Made by a program: the position numbers and the translations under genes. A stretch of 5,689 bases of DNA from positions 1 to 5,689 of the forward strand of contig CALEEU010000167.1 of the NCBI GenBank assembly GCA_937875975.1. The letters are read 5' to 3'. Under the pieces are notes generated by a model. That model was given only the letters and a program-made list of their open reading frames with translations, made no database searches and was not told the origin of the DNA. The stretch comes from an uncultured Opitutia bacterium. Its GTDB lineage: Bacteria; Verrucomicrobiota; Verrucomicrobiia; Opitutales; UBA953. Position 1 is the stretch's first letter; each line of letters starts with the position of its first letter. This document shows positions 1 to 5,677 of the stretch, one piece after another.

Positions 1-1049
1 TTGTCGCGCGGGACGGTGACGTCCTCGAGGATCGTGGTCGGGCGGACGCGGGCGAGGGCGGAGAAGGCGGAGCGGCGGGCGGAGGCGAGTTGCAGGGCTT
101 CGGCGTCATCGCGGGCCACGCGGACATCTCGGGCGCCCCGGGCTCGGGCCAAGGCCAGCATCTGTTCGGCTTCTTCGGCGACCGCGGCCGGATGCCCGTC
201 GGTCTCCATGAGCAGCAGCGCCTCGCAGTCGCGGGGCAGGCCAATCTTGGCGTAGTCCTCGACGCAACCGATGGTCATGCGGTCGAGAAACTCCAGCGTG
301 CAGGGGATGATCTTCGCCGCGATGATGTCGGACACCGTCTGCGCGGCGTCCTCCATGCGGTCGTAGCTCGCCAGCATCGTGCGACGGGCGGCGGGCCGGG
401 GAACGACCTTGAGCAAGACTTCGGTGATGATGCCGAGCGTGCCTTCGGAGCCGATGAAGAGGTCCTTCATCGAGTAGCCCGCGACATCCTTCACGCAGGC
501 GTTGCCGAAGTGGGCGATACGTCCGTCGGGCAGCACGACTTCGAGTCCCATGACGTAATCGCGGGTGACGCCGTATTTGAGGCCGCGGAGGCCGCCGGAG
601 TTTTCGGCGACGTTGCCGCCGATGGTGCTGATCTTCATCGAACCTGGGTCGGGCGGATAGAAGAGACCGTGCTTATTCGCCGCGGCATCGATGGCGGCGG
701 TGATTACGCCGCACTGGGCGCGGACGGTGAGATTAGCGGCGTCGACGGAGATAATTTTATCCAGGCGAGTCAGACACAGGACAATGCAGCCCGCAGAGGG
801 CACGCTGCCGCCGCTGAGGCCGGTGCCGGAGCCACGGGTGACGATTGCGAGGCCGCGAGCGGCCGCGAGCTTCACTACCTCTGAGATTTCTTGAGTCGAT
901 CCGGGCAGCACGACCACGCCGACTGGGCCCTTGAGGGCGGCCGTGCCGTCGAAGCCGTAAGGAATGGTGTCTTCTGGCGACGTCAGCACGTTCTCAGCGC
1001 CGACGATTTCACGTAGGCGGGCGAGGACGGCTGGGTCAGGAGAGGACAC
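1..1049 (-). CDS. GlcD-type FAD-linked 2-hydroxyacid dehydrogenase (partial, C-terminus outside window)
   Basis: I translated this frame by hand from a GTG at 1049 to the left edge: 349 uninterrupted residues. It is a FAD-binding PCMH/VAO-type oxidase of the GlcD family, which oxidises 2-hydroxyacids such as glycolate or D-lactate to 2-oxoacids, usually passing electrons to the respiratory chain. The FAD-binding domain spans about residues 41-219. It contains TRGSGTGLSGG (71-81), PPDPGSMKISTIGGNVAENS (132-151), GGLRGLKYGVTRDY (152-165) and DLFIGSEGTLGIITE (196-210). The C-terminal FAD-oxidase domain follows, and the window ends just after LEDVTVPRD (341-349), a segment typical of GlcD. Family members have roughly 455-500 residues, so about 100-150 residues are missing, including the usual C-terminal His/GDGN region. 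The start lies 5 bases after the aldolase stop, so it is the third gene of an operon. No Shine-Dalgarno sequence is visible. The substrate cannot be fixed: glycolate, D-lactate or another hydroxyacid all fit. Confidence 0.9.
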   Translation of the reverse strand, partial: MSSPDPAVLARLREIVGAENVLTSPEDTIPYGFDGTAALKGPVGVVVLPGSTQEISEVVKLAAARGLAIVTRGSGTGLSGGSVPSAGCIVLCLTRLDKIISVDAANLTVRAQCGVITAAIDAAANKHGLFYPPDPGSMKISTIGGNVAENSGGLRGLKYGVTRDYVMGLEVVLPDGRIAHFGNACVKDVAGYSMKDLFIGSEGTLGIITEVLLKVVPRPAARRTMLASYDRMEDAAQTVSDIIAAKIIPCTLEFLDRMTIGCVEDYAKIGLPRDCEALLLMETDGHPAAVAEEAEQMLALARARGARDVRVARDDAEALQLASARRSAFSALARVRPTTILEDVTVPRD

Positions 1050-1054
1050 GGCGC

Positions 1055-1882
1055 TCAGATGAGCTTCAGGGCTTCGTCGACCGACACGTTGCGGTGCACC
1101 ATCGCCATGAGCGCCTGCGTGATGCCACGCGGGTTCGGGTGCTGGATGACGTTACGGCCGTAGACGATGCCCGAGGCGCCCTGCTTGAGGAGGCCTTCGG
1201 TGCGGACGAGGATTTCCTTATCGCTCACGCGACCGCCGCCACGGACGAGGACCGGGATGCCCGAAGCCGTCTCGATCACTTTGTGGTATTGCGAGACGTC
1301 ATCGGTCGGGTCGGCCTTGATCACATCGGCGCCGAGCTCGACCGCCTGGCGGACCAGGTGGAGAATCTTGGTAAGGTCACCGTCGACCATGTAGCCGCCT
1401 GCGATTGCGTTGGGTTGGAAGACGAGCGGTTCGACCATCATCGGCATGCCGTAGTAATCGGCCTGCGGCTTCAGCTTGATGATATTCTCGATGCACTGCG
1501 CGGTCACGTCGGGCGCGCCGGGGATCTGGAAGAGGTTCACGCACACGCAGGCGGCGTCGAGGCGGACGGCCTGCAGCATCGTCTCCTCGATCATCAGGCT
1601 GAACGCCGTGGCCGGGAGTTCCTTGCCGTAGACGTTGGCTGTATCGGTGCGCAGGACGAGGGCTGGCTTCTGCTTGCCCGGGATGGACTGCAAGTGGCGA
1701 GCTTGGCCGACCGTCAGCTGAATGGCGTCGGGACCGGCGTCGACGAGCGTCGCGACGACCTGGCGCATGTCTTCGATGCCCTGAAGGAAGCCGGGCTGGT
1801 TGAAGAAGCCATGGTCGACGGCGACGTCGAAGCAGCGCTTGGACGTGGCGTTGAAGAGGCGGTTGAGGCGATACTGCTTCAT
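1055..1882 (-). CDS. Class I aldolase, DhnA/FbaB/LsrF-like (DeoC superfamily)
   Basis: This 275-residue protein is a full-length TIM-barrel aldolase of the DhnA type. The start ATG is at 1882 and the stop TGA at 1055-1057. VDHG at 22-25 matches the first-strand DHG motif of the family. YYGMPMMVEP (143-152) occupies the active-site aromatic segment. K189 in DVIKADPTDD (187-195) is the likely Schiff-base lysine. VLVRGGGRVSD (211-221) and GIVYGRNVIQHPNP (238-251) resemble the two phosphate-binding loops, so the substrate is probably a sugar phosphate. Known relatives cleave fructose-1,6-bisphosphate (FbaB) or act on phospho-AI-2 (LsrF). Here, between an isomerase and a hydroxyacid oxidase, a ketose-1-phosphate aldolase yielding DHAP plus a short aldehyde is the best inference. 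The gene lies 21 bases after the isomerase stop and 5 bases before the GlcD-type gene, hence one transcript. The leader on the coding strand is pyrimidine-rich with no Shine-Dalgarno sequence. The family assignment is firm; the substrate is not. Confidence 0.88.
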   Translation of the reverse strand: MKQYRLNRLFNATSKRCFDVAVDHGFFNQPGFLQGIEDMRQVVATLVDAGPDAIQLTVGQARHLQSIPGKQKPALVLRTDTANVYGKELPATAFSLMIEETMLQAVRLDAACVCVNLFQIPGAPDVTAQCIENIIKLKPQADYYGMPMMVEPLVFQPNAIAGGYMVDGDLTKILHLVRQAVELGADVIKADPTDDVSQYHKVIETASGIPVLVRGGGRVSDKEILVRTEGLLKQGASGIVYGRNVIQHPNPRGITQALMAMVHRNVSVDEALKLI

Positions 1883-1903
1883 GAGGGGAGTGGAGGGCGG
1901 GAC

Positions 1904-2947
1904 TTACTTCAGTCCCATGATGTGCTTAAGGATGTAGAGCTCGAGCGCTTCGTAGTCGCGGGCGTCGCGATACTGCTGGACGAGCTTCTGGTCTACCGTG
2001 CGGACCTTCTGGACGAGCGCAAGGAACAGCTCGCGGCTGTTCTTGAGGTGGTCGGTGACCGGGCTGCCGCGCTGGGTGCGGATGGCCTTGACGTCCAGGC
2101 CGATGAATTCGCCGCGGCGGCCGTAGCCGGACTCCTCGAGGACGCGGACCTGGTTGAAGGCCGCGCGGAGGTTGGCGCCGCCGAAGTTCTTATCCTGGTC
2201 GTATTTCAGGCCGTTCTGGTCGTTGAGGTGGACGCTCGCCAGCTTGTCATGGGCGAGGGCGAAGGCCATCTCGTCGCTGGCGTCGAGGCCGGCGAGCATG
2301 GCGTGGGCGGACTCGATGAGGCCCTTGACGCGCTTATGGTCCTTGGAGGCGTAGGAGAGGGTGAGGGCGTGGCCGATGGTGGGCACGTAAGCCTGGTCGG
2401 TCGGCTCATTCGGCTTCGGCTCGATCCAGATTTCGATGTTCTTATCGTAGTCGAGCATCGCGTTGACCGTCTCGAGCAGGCGCTGGTAGGCCAGTTTGGC
2501 GTCCTTGGCTTCGCGGATGTACGTGCCTTCGCGGGCGAGCCAGAGCACGATGGCCTTCGAGCCGACGGCGTTGGCGATGTCGATGCACTTCTTGGTGCGA
2601 TCCCAGGCGTAGGCGCGATCGGAGGCGCTGTTGGAAGTGTAGGCGCCGTCGACGGTCTGGTCGGCGAACCACAGGCGCGGGGCGACGAACTCCGGGGTGA
2701 GGCCTTGGTTGGCGAGCATCGCCTTCACCTCGGTGGCCTTCTTCTGGATCTGGTCGGGCTTCAGGTCGTCCATGCCCGGGACGACGTCGTCGTCATGGAA
2801 CTGCACGCCCTCGAAGCCGAGGGGGCGATAGAGGGCGAACTTCTCCTCGTGGGGGAAGACCTTGCGGACGTCGCCGCCGAAGGGGTCGCCGCCCTCGCTG
2901 ATATTCCAGGGGCCGAAAGAGAATCGATAGGTGACAGGGGTGCTCAT
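1904..2947 (-). CDS. Xylose-isomerase-family sugar isomerase (TIM barrel), substrate uncertain
   Basis: This 347-residue protein resembles actinobacterial-type (class I) xylose isomerase along its whole length and has no signal peptide. Matching segments are RFSFGPWNIS (8-17), FHDDD (50-54, catalytic His51 and Asp54), TSN (104-106), W136 in IVLWLAREG, IEPKPNEP (175-182, Glu176 and Lys178), GLIESAHAMLAG (209-220, Glu212 and His215), NGLKYDQDKNFG (245-256, Asp250 and Asp252) and LDVKAIRT (284-291, Asp285). The enzyme should convert an aldose to a ketose using two divalent metals. All metal ligands align except one: the Asp of the classical HIDLN motif (Asp245 in Streptomyces/Actinoplanes numbering) is His240 here (SVHLND). 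The sugar-pocket stretch around Thr90-Phe94 of xylose isomerase reads APRLW (89-93). Both changes suggest a sugar other than, or as well as, D-xylose. First gene of the operon; its ATG is at 2947 with no Shine-Dalgarno sequence. I give no xylA symbol because specificity is open. Confidence 0.85.
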   Translation of the reverse strand: MSTPVTYRFSFGPWNISEGGDPFGGDVRKVFPHEEKFALYRPLGFEGVQFHDDDVVPGMDDLKPDQIQKKATEVKAMLANQGLTPEFVAPRLWFADQTVDGAYTSNSASDRAYAWDRTKKCIDIANAVGSKAIVLWLAREGTYIREAKDAKLAYQRLLETVNAMLDYDKNIEIWIEPKPNEPTDQAYVPTIGHALTLSYASKDHKRVKGLIESAHAMLAGLDASDEMAFALAHDKLASVHLNDQNGLKYDQDKNFGGANLRAAFNQVRVLEESGYGRRGEFIGLDVKAIRTQRGSPVTDHLKNSRELFLALVQKVRTVDQKLVQQYRDARDYEALELYILKHIMGLK

Positions 2948-3075
2948 GGGTAATGGGCCATTCTAACAAAAATATGCCGTTCGGGCTACTCTCAGAGTCT
3001 CTATAGGTGGCACTATCGTCCCAAACGGCTTGTGCTGAAACCTTACTCGGCTTCAGGGGTATTAATAGACCGACC
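2948..3075. promoter_or_regulatory. Divergent intergenic region between the isomerase operon and the sulfatase gene
   Basis: These 128 bases separate two genes read outward, so they must hold both promoters unless transcription comes from further away. AT content is higher than in the flanking genes. On the minus strand, TAGAAT (2965-2960) is a possible -10 box for the operon. On the plus strand, TATTAA (3060-3065) is a possible -10 box for the sulfatase. Neither has a convincing TTGACA-like partner, and both would leave very short leaders. Three dyads are visible: AATGG/CCATT at 2952-2962, ACTCT/AGAGT at 2988-2998, and CTGAAACC/GGCTTCAG at 3035-3042 and 3049-3056 with one mismatch. Any could be an operator for the nearby AraC protein or another regulator. 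The region's role is inferred from gene orientation; the individual boxes are weak. Confidence 0.5.
3035..3056 (+). repeat. Imperfect inverted repeat upstream of the sulfatase
   Basis: CTGAAACC (3035-3042) pairs with GGCTTCAG (3049-3056): seven of eight positions match, with a 6-base loop. It ends 19 bases before the sulfatase ATG. It could be a regulator binding site or a hairpin in the leader; there is no T-run after it, so it is not a terminator. Confidence 0.35.
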
Positions 3076-4461
3076 ATGAAGTTCTCCTTCGCCCTGCTTT
3101 TCGCGGCTTTCTTTGCTTCGCTCCACGCCGCCGATAAGCCCAACATCATCTTCATCCTGGTCGACGACGCAGGTATTGGGGATTTTTCGCCCTACGGCTG
3201 CAAGTATGGCGTCACGCCTAACATCGATCGCCTAGCTAACGAAGGGATGAAGTTCACCCGTGCCTACAGTGGCAGCGCCGTCTGCGCTCCTTCGCGCTAC
3301 GTGCTGATGACCGGCCAGCATACTGGGCACGCCCTGCGCCGGGCCAACCAAAGCAACATCGGGCTTCTGTCCCTCCCTTCGGGTCAGAAGACCGTGGCGA
3401 GTCTGCTGCATGGTGCCGGTTACGCCACTGGCGGCTTCGGCAAGTGGGGTCTCGGCAATCCTGGTTCGACCGGCGCGGCGGAGAAGCAAGGCTTCGACGT
3501 GTTCTTCGGCTACTACGACCAGAAACACGCGCACGACTACTACACCGACCATCTCGTCAAAAATGGTGTCGACGTGCCCCAGCCGCAGTCCGGCAAGCGC
3601 ACCTGGGAAGATTATTCTCATACCCGCATCGCCGATGAGACGCTGAAGTTCATCGAGCAGAACAAGGATCGGCCCTTCTTTTGCTATGCTGCGTGGACTC
3701 CTCCGCACGGAGACTTCGTGATTCCGGAGAATCCGGTCTTCGGGCAGAAAGCGTGGACGGAGGAGGTCCGGAACTACGCCGCGATGGTCGCGCTCGTCGA
3801 CAAGGATGTCGGCCGCTTGATGAAGAAACTGAAAGACCTGGGCATCGATGAGAAGACGTTGGTAGTTTTCAGTTCCGACAACGGCGCGAACCTCGAATTC
3901 ATCGAGTCGCTCGGCAGCACAGGCGGGCTCCGCGGCTATAAGCGGATGCTTTACGAAGGTGGTACGCGCACACCCTTTATCGCCCGCTGGCCCGGAAAGA
4001 TTCAGCCTAGCACGACCAGCGATCTGCTGACCTCGTCCGTGGATTTCCTGCCGACGGCGGCAGAGCTCAGCGGAGTTCCCGGACCTAAAGGTCTGGATGG
4101 TCATTCGATCGTGCCGACCTTGCTTGGCAAAGGTCAGCAAGTGGTCCACGAATCGCTCTATTTCGAGATTTACGAACCCTACTTCCAGCAGGCCGTGCGC
4201 ATGGGTGATTGGAAGGGCTACCGGCTCGGTACCAAGGCCCCGCTCGAACTCTACGATCTCAAGTCCGACCCGGCCGAAAAGCAGAACCTCGCCGCCGCCC
4301 ACCCGGACATCGTCAAGCGGATCGAAGCCATCATGACCGCCGAGCACACTCCCTCTCCTTACTACGACGCACCCGAGCAAGGCAAAGCGCGCGCATCTAA
4401 AGCGAAGAAGAAAGCGTCACTCCCTGAGCTCTTGAACGAGGAGACGAAAAAAACCAAGTAA
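3076..4461 (+). CDS. Secreted Cys-type (formylglycine) sulfatase, S1 family
   Basis: The mature enzyme should hydrolyse a sulfate ester on a sugar or polysaccharide outside the cytoplasm. I start at the ATG at 3076 (461 residues) because it opens a clear signal peptide: MKFS, a hydrophobic stretch ALLFAAFFASL, and a likely cleavage after LHA at about residue 18. A frame extension to a GTG at 3007 would bury that signal. C70 in CAPSRYVLMTG (70-80) is the residue converted to formylglycine, so a maturase (FGE or anSME) must exist elsewhere. Other active-site elements are Asp30-Asp31 (ILVDDAG), Arg74, Lys123 in GFGKWGLG, His211 in WTPPHGD, Asp268-Asn269 (SSDNGAN) and Lys289 (GYKRMLYEGGTRTPF). 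The usual GKWHLG His is Gly125. LELYDLKSDPAEKQNLA (390-406) is the usual C-terminal segment. The tail after about 432 is Lys/Ala-rich. No Shine-Dalgarno sequence is seen. Substrate unknown; context suggests a sulfated sugar feeding the divergent operon. Confidence 0.93.
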   Translation: MKFSFALLFAAFFASLHAADKPNIIFILVDDAGIGDFSPYGCKYGVTPNIDRLANEGMKFTRAYSGSAVCAPSRYVLMTGQHTGHALRRANQSNIGLLSLPSGQKTVASLLHGAGYATGGFGKWGLGNPGSTGAAEKQGFDVFFGYYDQKHAHDYYTDHLVKNGVDVPQPQSGKRTWEDYSHTRIADETLKFIEQNKDRPFFCYAAWTPPHGDFVIPENPVFGQKAWTEEVRNYAAMVALVDKDVGRLMKKLKDLGIDEKTLVVFSSDNGANLEFIESLGSTGGLRGYKRMLYEGGTRTPFIARWPGKIQPSTTSDLLTSSVDFLPTAAELSGVPGPKGLDGHSIVPTLLGKGQQVVHESLYFEIYEPYFQQAVRMGDWKGYRLGTKAPLELYDLKSDPAEKQNLAAAHPDIVKRIEAIMTAEHTPSPYYDAPEQGKARASKAKKKASLPELLNEETKKTK

Positions 4462-4481
4462 GGCGGTTGCTGCGTTCGTCC

Positions 4482-4531
4482 CTGCAGGAGCCGCGATGCT
4501 TGGGCTCTCGCTCCCGCAGCGCAGGAGCGGG
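4482..4531 (+). terminator. Overlapping hairpins after the sulfatase gene, possible weak terminator
   Basis: In the 129-base gap between the sulfatase and the AraC gene two hairpins can form but not together. The first pairs CTGCAGGAGC (4482-4491) with GCTCCCGCAG (4510-4519), nine of ten positions matched, 18-base loop. The second pairs CTCGCTCC (4507-4514) with GGAGCGGG (4524-4531), including one G-T pair, 9-base loop. The second is followed seven bases later by TTTT (4538-4541). This is a poor match to a classical intrinsic terminator, so partial read-through into the regulator gene is plausible. Confidence 0.35.
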
Positions 4532-4590
4532 TGGCACTTTTGTCTCAATTCTCCCTTGCGAGCGGGGGTGCTAATGATACGAATGACCCT

Positions 4591-5493
4591 ATGAAAGCCA
4601 TCCGCGAGAAGGTCGAGTTGCCTGAGGGGCACTCCTTCCGCGTCTTGCGTTGGTCGAAGTCGCTCCGGGAGGTCGAATGCATCTTGGGACCTGGTCGGAC
4701 GCAGCCAGTCCAAGGGGAGGGCAATCACTGGCACTTCCATAAGGAGATGGAGCTGACCCTGTTCACGGCGGGGGAGGGCACTCGCTTCGTGGGTGATGCC
4801 ATCGGCACGTTCGCGGCCGGCGATCTGGTGCTGCTGGGTGAACGGCTCCCGCATCACTGGCATACCTCGGGGGCGTCGGGCGGACTTTCGATTCAGTGGC
4901 ATTTCCCGGAGAGCCATCCCGTATGGGCATTCCCCGAGAACCTTGAACTTCGCGATCTCTTCAAGCGGGCCGAACGCGGCCTGCATCTGCGTGGGCGGAC
5001 CGCGACGGCCATTGCCGCGCTTATGCAGGACGTTGCCCGCAGTAAGGGCGCGGGTCAGTTGGCGGCGCTGTTGCGTCTCCTGGCGGAAGTTGCCGATGCA
5101 CCGGAGTCGGACCTCGCATTGCTTTCGTCGCGCAGTTTCACGCTCAGCGCTGAATCCCATTATCAGAAGGCCATCTCGAAGTCGGTCCAGCACCTCGTGG
5201 CCAATTTCCGCGATGAAATCCGGCTGGAGGACCTCCTCAAGATCTCCGGCCTCAGTCGCCCGACCTTCGCTCGTCAGTTCAAGCAGCACTCCGGTCACAG
5301 CTTCAGCGCCTTCGTGAATGAACTTCGCCTGCAGGCCGCCCGCCGTGAGCTGCGGGATAGCGAACGCAGCGTGCTGGATATCGCCTTGGCTTGCGGCTTT
5401 CGCCAGGTGACCTTCTTTAATCGCCTATTCAAGCGGGAGATGAAGTGCACCCCGGTCGAATACCGCCGAAAGCAGAGGAAGAAGGGGCGATAG
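4591..5493 (+). CDS. AraC-family transcriptional regulator with N-terminal cupin domain
   Basis: This 300-residue protein is a cytoplasmic DNA-binding regulator. Residues about 40-110 form a cupin sensor: NHWHFHKEMELTLFTAGEG (45-63) supplies the HxH...E pattern, AAGDLVLL (75-82) follows, then PHHWHT (87-92) supplies the second His motif. The C-terminal AraC domain (about 195-295) has two helix-turn-helix units: LEDLLKISGLSRPTFARQFK (212-231) and VLDIALACGF...FNRLFKREMKCTPVEYRRK (261-294), with the typical FxRxFK and TPxEYR pattern. The length is normal for the family. I chose the ATG at 4591. An in-frame GTG at 4531 would add 20 residues with no domain character; it has AGGAG only 3 bases upstream, too close to favour it. 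AraC-cupin proteins usually activate adjacent sugar genes on binding a sugar. The most likely targets are the divergent promoters at 2948-3075, with the sulfatase as the nearest gene. This is inference from position. The C-terminus is strongly basic (RRKQRKKGR). Confidence 0.9.
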   Translation: MKAIREKVELPEGHSFRVLRWSKSLREVECILGPGRTQPVQGEGNHWHFHKEMELTLFTAGEGTRFVGDAIGTFAAGDLVLLGERLPHHWHTSGASGGLSIQWHFPESHPVWAFPENLELRDLFKRAERGLHLRGRTATAIAALMQDVARSKGAGQLAALLRLLAEVADAPESDLALLSSRSFTLSAESHYQKAISKSVQHLVANFRDEIRLEDLLKISGLSRPTFARQFKQHSGHSFSAFVNELRLQAARRELRDSERSVLDIALACGFRQVTFFNRLFKREMKCTPVEYRRKQRKKGR

Positions 5494-5505
5494 AGCGGGG
5501 CGGAT

Positions 5506-5542
5506 GGCTGAGTCGATGACAGAGGGCTGAATCGATGGCAGA
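5506..5542 (+). repeat. Tandem imperfect direct repeat, 18-base unit, 19-base period
   Basis: GGCTGAGTCGATGACAGA (5506-5523) is repeated as GGCTGAATCGATGGCAGA (5525-5542): 16 of 18 positions match, one base between the copies. The repeat starts 13 bases after the AraC stop codon. It could be a local duplication or a protein-binding site; it is too short and single-spaced to be a CRISPR. Confidence 0.65.
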
Positions 5543-5586
5543 ATGCATTTATCCGGTTCCCGGTCTCCCTTTGATTCCTGCCTTTC

Positions 5587-5618
5587 TGGCCAACTGGCCA
5601 ACCGGTCAACCAATCAAC
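5587..5618 (+). repeat. Four tandem 8-base units, consensus YRRYCAAC
   Basis: Units are TGGCCAAC (5587-5594), TGGCCAAC (5595-5602), CGGTCAAC (5603-5610) and CAATCAAC (5611-5618). The first two are identical and the later ones drift while keeping CAAC. The 12-base stretch TTTCTGGCCAAC at 5583-5594 recurs exactly at 5678-5689, the last bases of the window, so the array or a second copy may continue beyond the edge. Confidence 0.65.
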
Positions 5619-5645
5619 TCGTTGGGTATCTCTCTGGTCCACTGA

Positions 5646-5677
5646 GCCTCTGTGCCTCCGGGCCTCTCGTTAGCCTC
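5646..5677 (+). repeat. Degenerate GCCTC repeat
   Basis: GCCTC occurs at 5646, 5654, 5662 and 5673, so three copies keep an 8-base spacing and the fourth is 11 bases on. The copies sit between the two occurrences of the TTTCTGGCCAAC sequence. No coding or structural role is visible. Confidence 0.45.

Noticed and set aside
90..884. Plus-strand open frame of 264 codons opposite the GlcD-type gene
   Set aside because: The minus-strand frame has unmistakable GlcD motifs throughout; the plus frame shows none.
1904..2947. Naming the isomerase xylA
   Set aside because: The metal ligand and pocket differences make D-xylose specificity doubtful, so a family-level call is safer.
1094..2953. A 619-codon open frame on the plus strand, opposite the aldolase and isomerase genes
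   Set aside because: It lies antisense to two clearly recognised enzymes. Its composition is Val/Asp/Gly/Ala/Leu-rich with no domain, as expected from the reverse complement of GC-rich codons.
3007..3075. Upstream GTG start for the sulfatase, adding 23 residues
   Set aside because: The signal peptide begins at the ATG at 3076; the extension would place non-hydrophobic sequence before it and overlap likely promoter elements.
2793..3155. Minus-strand open frame of 120 codons across the divergent spacer
   Set aside because: It overlaps the sulfatase signal-peptide region and the isomerase start in another frame, and turns into Arg/Pro-rich shadow sequence.
3232..4380. Minus-strand open frame of 382 codons opposite the sulfatase
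   Set aside because: The plus strand carries a complete sulfatase with all signatures; the minus frame has no recognisable domain.
4417..5298. Minus-strand open frame of 293 codons opposite the AraC gene
   Set aside because: Antisense shadow of a complete AraC-cupin protein; it also runs into the sulfatase tail.
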